A DNA stretch of 64,000 nucleotides from Amoeboaphelidium protococcarum. Its lineage: Eukaryota > Aphelidiomycota > Aphelidea. Each line of letters begins with the position of its first letter. Positions within the stretch are counted from its first letter, which is position 1. A program made the translations under genes and the position numbers. This document shows positions 59,879 to 64,000 of this stretch, piece by piece. The notes under the pieces are model-generated. The model ran no database searches and was not told the origin of the DNA. It saw only the letters and a program-made list of their open reading frames with translations. The stretch is taken from positions 744,001 through 808,000 of the forward strand of contig JALECJ010000005.1 of assembly GCA_023515745.1 (NCBI GenBank). The letters run 5' to 3'.

Positions 59879-61213
59879 TCATATAATCATAAATGCCTGC
59901 TTATCAGCACTAATCTACGGGCATTTATAGTTGAACAAATAGAAATTAAGATGACCATCGCCGGGCGCAAACTTGAGCTTCTCCAACACTTCATCTCTAC
60001 CCATGCCCTTTAGGCAGGTGAACACATCCATCCCAGTATTGGCGCCGTGAATCATTTGACTCTCGAACAAATGCTGCAGAGTAACACCAGAATCCTTTGC
60101 AACAGCAAACTACCATTGGAATGCACTATTCAAGTAGTCATACTTGGGATTTCCCAAAATCTTGTTCTTGATAATGTAATATGACGTGAAAGCCAAGACT
60201 TTACCTTCAGCATTCTAAACTACACATGAGACAAGAGAATCGTTCACAGGAGTCAAATAATGCTTCACCTCTTCCAGGCTCATGTCATGGTACATGTCAA
60301 ATTGCTTATAGAATTCCATATAAAGAGTAGCACATTGAGTCAAGACGGCATCCAAATCCTTATCTTCTGCGGACAATACTCTAAATCCAGGAACAGTGTA
60401 TTAGGTTGGCAGCTTGAACAACTTGATTGTTCTCATCAAAGTCATCTTCTTCTTGATGTAAGAGAATCCAGTATCCACCAGCTTCTTCACATTGATAGAT
60501 CTATGCAGGTACTACACATTGCTTACCGCCCTGGGCAAAGTTGTACCAGCCGTATACGCAGCCTGACTCAATCCAGTTAAATTGACACGCCTAGTTATCT
60601 CTTTAATCAGCACTGGAGCTAATCGTTTGGATCGCAAAATCTTATGGACGCAGAGAAAGTTGATAATCACCATCTTTACGGATTTACCGTAGATAGACAT
60701 CGTGGCAGGGACAGCAAATATTGTTGCCAGCAGCTTACCCTTACTGTCACGCAAGCAGACGTGCCAATCTTTTAAATACCCGGGTGGACACAGGGCAAAC
60801 CGCAGTAATTCATTAGAATAACACAACCTGAAGGTGGACATGAGATCTTCCACATAGTTAGCATCGAGAAACTAAGCAACCTCTTCCAATTAATCATCCA
60901 CTTATAAATCAACAGTCTCCCATAAATATCCGGGAGGGAGAGCATACGGAGTCTTGCGAACATTCTCTATAACGACATCTGGTTCGATGGGACCACATTC
61001 CGCAAACTCTTACTAATCAAACCGCATCACCGGCTGAGTACTCCAAAATCTGTATTAGCTCATGTCCTTGCCAGCACTGTAAACATCAAGCACCTCTTTG
61101 ACCTTCATGCCAGCCGTCTTCTTCACCAAGTCAGTGTCACTACCTCCTCCACCTCCACCACCATTACTACCTTGATCACCGGCAATGTGCTGTTCCTACT
61201 ATTTTCCGTCCAT
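59879..61213 (-). CDS. NMT1: N-myristoyltransferase, copy B
   Basis: This encodes 444 aa in one exon, roughly three-quarters identical to copy A by eye and in the same orientation. It has the same landmarks (YRFWSTQPV, CPPGYLKDWHVCLR, NFLCVHKILRSKRLAPVL, NFYLFNYKCPQIS) and the same unusual C-terminus KQAFMII. Its N-terminal linker has a Gly run (seven Gly) absent from copy A. Both frames are intact. ACGCGT lies 174 bp upstream. A tandem duplication old enough to diverge but with both copies kept suggests different substrates, stages or dosage. Confidence 0.95.
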
Positions 61214-61932
61214 TTCAGGGCCAAGCATTGTTCAATTAGAATTTATAATGTTATAAATAGTGGCAAAATATACTCTGCTCTGGTATCTATATTCTTGAGT
61301 AGGAATGACAAAGGTATTTAAATTCTCAAAGCACCGAGGGATTTAACGAGTTGAGCTGGAGAAGGAGGAAGAAAAACTTAACAAAGACGCGTTATCGCCT
61401 AAAAACTCTGATTCTTCACTCTATATCAATAAGAAATGAGTTTTCTGGCTCAATTTTAAACTCCTACAATAACTTCATATAAACAATTAGAATTAGATGT
61501 AAGCCATATAGGTATTTTCCGTTTTACATGAAGGGAGATGGCCCTTCATCTACATGACCGATTGGCAGACAAGAGTGATCGATCTCTCTTCGGCTTCTTG
61601 TTCTCCCTGAAGCGAGTTAAATTTCAATGAAGTTGTCAAGAAAAGAGGTATAAAGCAGTTTTTGATGGGTAAATAATCTGATGTGATAATAAGCAAATGG
61701 CACAGTCATCGAGCATGAGATTGTAATCGCGAAAAGGGTTTCAGAGATCGTCGAAACAGTACCAGATCGTTCTATACAAAAGGCGATTCATTTCTCTGCG
61801 TGGCTGAACACTGACACTAACGCCTATCACGCGTTCATTTCTCATCCGGTGATCCATCTCGTTAGGGCCGCGTCATTTATTCGTTCTGCCGGGGTTGAGT
61901 GTTTTACATTTAGCGATCATCCTCTCTATTTC
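61214..61932. other. Promoter/leader region of the BRO1 gene
   Basis: No firm gene. An open plus-strand frame at about 61700-61932 looks protein-like (EIVIAKRVSEIVETV; SHPVIHLVRAASF) and ends exactly at the GTAAGT donor of the intron at 61933-62015. However, it has no ATG and does not join the BRO1 frame. It may be a chance frame in the 5' leader. Confidence 0.35.
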
Positions 61933-62015
61933 GTAAGTTCTCTTCAGTACTCTTAATTATTTAATCATAACTACTGCAACTTCAAACTTAATCATCATCA
62001 TTATTATTATTGCAG
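61933..62015 (+). other. Probable 5'-leader intron of the BRO1 gene
   Basis: GTAAGT...TTGCAG, 83 nt, ends two bases before the ATG at 62018. The BRO1 domain starts normally at that ATG, so the intron would lie in the untranslated leader. Confidence 0.6.
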
Positions 62016-62017
62016 AG

Positions 62018-64000
62018 ATGCTAAAAATTTAGTTCAAAGCTACCGATCCAGTGTCTTTAAAACAGCCGCTCGCTGACTACATCAAGGATGTGTATTCTAT
62101 GAATCCGGACCAGTTTGCTGCAGACTTACAGCTGCTGGACGCAATGCGCAGTGAAGTGGTATCCCCAGAGACGCACGAGCAGTCGTTGAATAAGCTCATC
62201 AAGTACTATGGTCAGTTGTCATTTGTGTGTGGAAAGATTCCGCTGGACGATAATAGCGGTGCAGATTCTTCATCCGCTAGTGGTTCTTCTGTTCGTGTCC
62301 CGTGGCGTTATTACTCGTCATTCGCATCCTCTGGTAGTGCCAAGAATAAGCCAGTGTCCAGTTTTAGTGGTGACTTTGAGAAGGCTCATCTACTGTTTAA
62401 TATTGGTGCCATGTACAATCAGTTGGGGCATTCTGCTCTGTCTCTGGTCGGCCTAAAGTGCTCCGTGGGTGCAGATTCTGTCAAAAAAGCTGCGAATTAC
62501 TTTTAGACTTCAGCTGGCGTATTTTAGGAAATTGCAGATAATTATTCAACCAAGATGTAATCCACCGGTCCGAATCCTGAAATGTCGCTCACTGCGATGG
62601 AGTGTCTGATTGCCATTAATCTGGGGCTGGCATAGGAGTGTTTCTTTCACAAGATCATGATTGATGTTGACAGCGGTGCGTCCAAGGTGAAGGATGGTAC
62701 GATAGCAAAGATTGCTAGTAGAGCGTCTGAGCTGTATAATCAGGCGTATGAGTATGCCAATAAGACTTTGTAGTCTCCCACCTCAAGTAAATGTATATTT
62801 CCTACCGAGTGGCTTGTAGCTATGCAGATGCGAGCTGTGTGGATGAACGCTATCGCCTAGTACAGGAAGAGTAGAGAAGTTGTGGAGACTGGCAAGTATG
62901 GCGAGGAGATTGCCAGATTGCATATGGCGGAGTTGTACGTGAAGAAGGCTCTGGATTTCCACAAGGCCCTATCAGACCTGGTTGTAAAAGAGCTGAAGAG
63001 TTTCCAGTCTCTGTTGCAGGATCAACTCAAGAGATCTGAGAAGGATAATGACGTTGTCTACCTGGATCCAATACCGTCTTAGGCATCATTAAGTGCCATA
63101 GATAAAGCAGCTCTTTCTTCAGCCATTGCGTTTCCGCCCCTGTCTAGTCCTTCGATGACATCAATAGTTGGCAAGCCTCTATTTGAAAAGCTCTATCCGT
63201 ACATGATCTATACTCAGATCTAGGCATACAATGACCGCAAATCCATAATCGTCAAATCTATAGCGGACAAGTTACAGAAGCAGAATGATGAGTATAATGA
63301 AGTGTTGAGGTGTAGAAACCTTCCATCTGTTATTCAGGCGTATGAATAACCTATTGGCCTGCCGTAAGAGATTATCTAAAAGTCGACTGAAGTCAAGCAG
63401 GTTGGTGGGGCAATGTCTTTACAGCAGTAGTTGCAGACTTTGAATGTTCTTGCTCAAGAAGATTAAGAACTTTTGGCGCAGATTAGAAGATAACTTGAGG
63501 ATGAGTAGAAAGATGATGAAGAGTGCCGTGATAGATTTGGAGTAAGTAGGTGGACACGCACGCGTTCTCTGGAGTTGTAGAGAAATCTTAGAGAGTAGTT
63601 GGACAAGCGCGAAAAGTTGGTGTCAACTGCTCGACAAAGTGATTTACTGGTTAAAAGTAAATTTGATAGCAACCTGCCTCATATTGAATCATTGAGTAGT
63701 TCTCGTCAAGAGCTGGAGAGCCTCATTCCTGCCAGTAGTCAATCAACCTCGCTGGCTAAGAACGATTAGGATGTGATGCAAGTGAAAGCGTCCATGTAGT
63801 CCTTGGATGACTTGGTAAAGATGCGTGCATAACTGATTGACCAGTGCAGACAGCAGTCTGCGAAAGATGATATTGGAACGCAGTTACTGGAAGCTTACGC
63901 TAGGAAAGACACTAATTATGATGTTATATTCTCTGCTCGTTTAAAGGCATATGATTAGTTCCATTAAAGCTGTGAGTCTTTTGCCTTGAAGTAAACTCAG
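62018..64000 (+). CDS. BRO1-domain protein (ALIX/Bro1/Rim20 type), truncated by window end
   Basis: 661 codons are visible and the gene continues past the window. The start MLKIQFKATDPVSLKQPL is the canonical beginning of a BRO1 domain, which extends to about residue 375 (YYGQLSF, HLLFNIGAMYNQLG, AECxxLINLGLAQ-like AINLGLAQECFF, AQYRKSREV). A helical V-domain-like region follows (KPLFEKLYPY at about 390, then coiled-coil segments with LRDRFG-like ECRDRFGVSRW). BRO1 proteins bind CHMP4/Snf7 and act with ESCRT-III in endosomal sorting, abscission or pH signalling. A Pro-rich C-terminus, which would tell ALIX from Rim20, lies outside the window. Confidence 0.93.

Noticed and set aside
61700-61932. 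Protein-like frame ending at the BRO1 leader intron donor, as an N-terminal extension
   Set aside because: It has no start codon, is out of phase with the BRO1 frame after splicing, and BRO1 domains normally begin at the downstream Met.

Overview
This window is nuclear DNA from a eukaryote in which TAA and TAG encode glutamine and TGA is the only stop codon. Read with that code, most loci become full-length recognisable proteins. For example, TAG-TAG encodes the conserved Gln pair after the DECD box of an RFC subunit, and TAA encodes the catalytic Gln of the WDLGGQ motif of an Arf-family GTPase. Introns are few and short (53-83 nt) with GTAAG-like donors and TAG/CAG acceptors, and genes are tightly packed on both strands. 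TAR=Gln is classic for ciliates, but the gene set leans opisthokont: FCHO/Syp1 with a mu-homology domain, MRG15, a STRAD-like pseudokinase, a CRIB-bearing PAK-like kinase, PEX10, ARFRP1, and a Tf1/Ty3-like retroelement beside a tRNA gene. My best guess is an aphelid-like holomycotan protist (I recall this code being discussed for Amoeboaphelidium), but that is inference.

Layout. 0-2.3 kb: a broken, unrecognised coding region. 2.4-33 kb: ordinary housekeeping genes, namely RFC2/Rfc4-type clamp loader, LRR protein, CRIB kinase with a C-terminal membrane anchor, ARFRP1, LSm3, RNF126-like E3, multispan membrane protein, FCHO, PH-RasGEF, polyQ HMG-box protein, D-Ala-D-Ala-ligase-like ATP-grasp enzyme, PEX10, a large unknown protein, possible GON7, MRG15, tRNA m7G methyltransferase, SRP receptor alpha, an unknown protein, ATG12 and a STRAD-like pseudokinase. 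33.1-41.5 kb: a retroelement hot spot around two identical tRNA-Pro(UGG) genes. It holds an intact Ty3/gypsy element with identical LTRs 13 bp upstream of the first tRNA, then Copia-type and Ty3-type relics before the second. 41.7-49 kb: 5-formyl-THF cyclo-ligase, a possible BORCS5-like protein, RAD50 and a mitochondrial BCKD/PDK-type kinase.

49-57.8 kb is the most unusual accessory stretch. It has a decayed Fanzor (eukaryotic TnpB-like nuclease), a short 25-bp tandem repeat, a secreted protein with an AP2-like DNA-binding domain, and two tandem paralogues that join a HEPN-like domain (Rx4H motif intact) to TPR repeats, one of them extended by Sel1 repeats and a MYND finger. 58-64 kb holds a tandem pair of N-myristoyltransferases and the start of a BRO1/ALIX protein.

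The main candidates for something new are: the Gag-Pol junction that crosses the organism's only stop codon; the likely self-primed reverse transcription of that element; an ATG12 without its C-terminal glycine; the HEPN-TPR-MYND pair; and the secreted AP2 protein. Because only TGA stops translation, open frames of 60-130 codons occur often by chance here, so short unrecognised frames were treated with caution.
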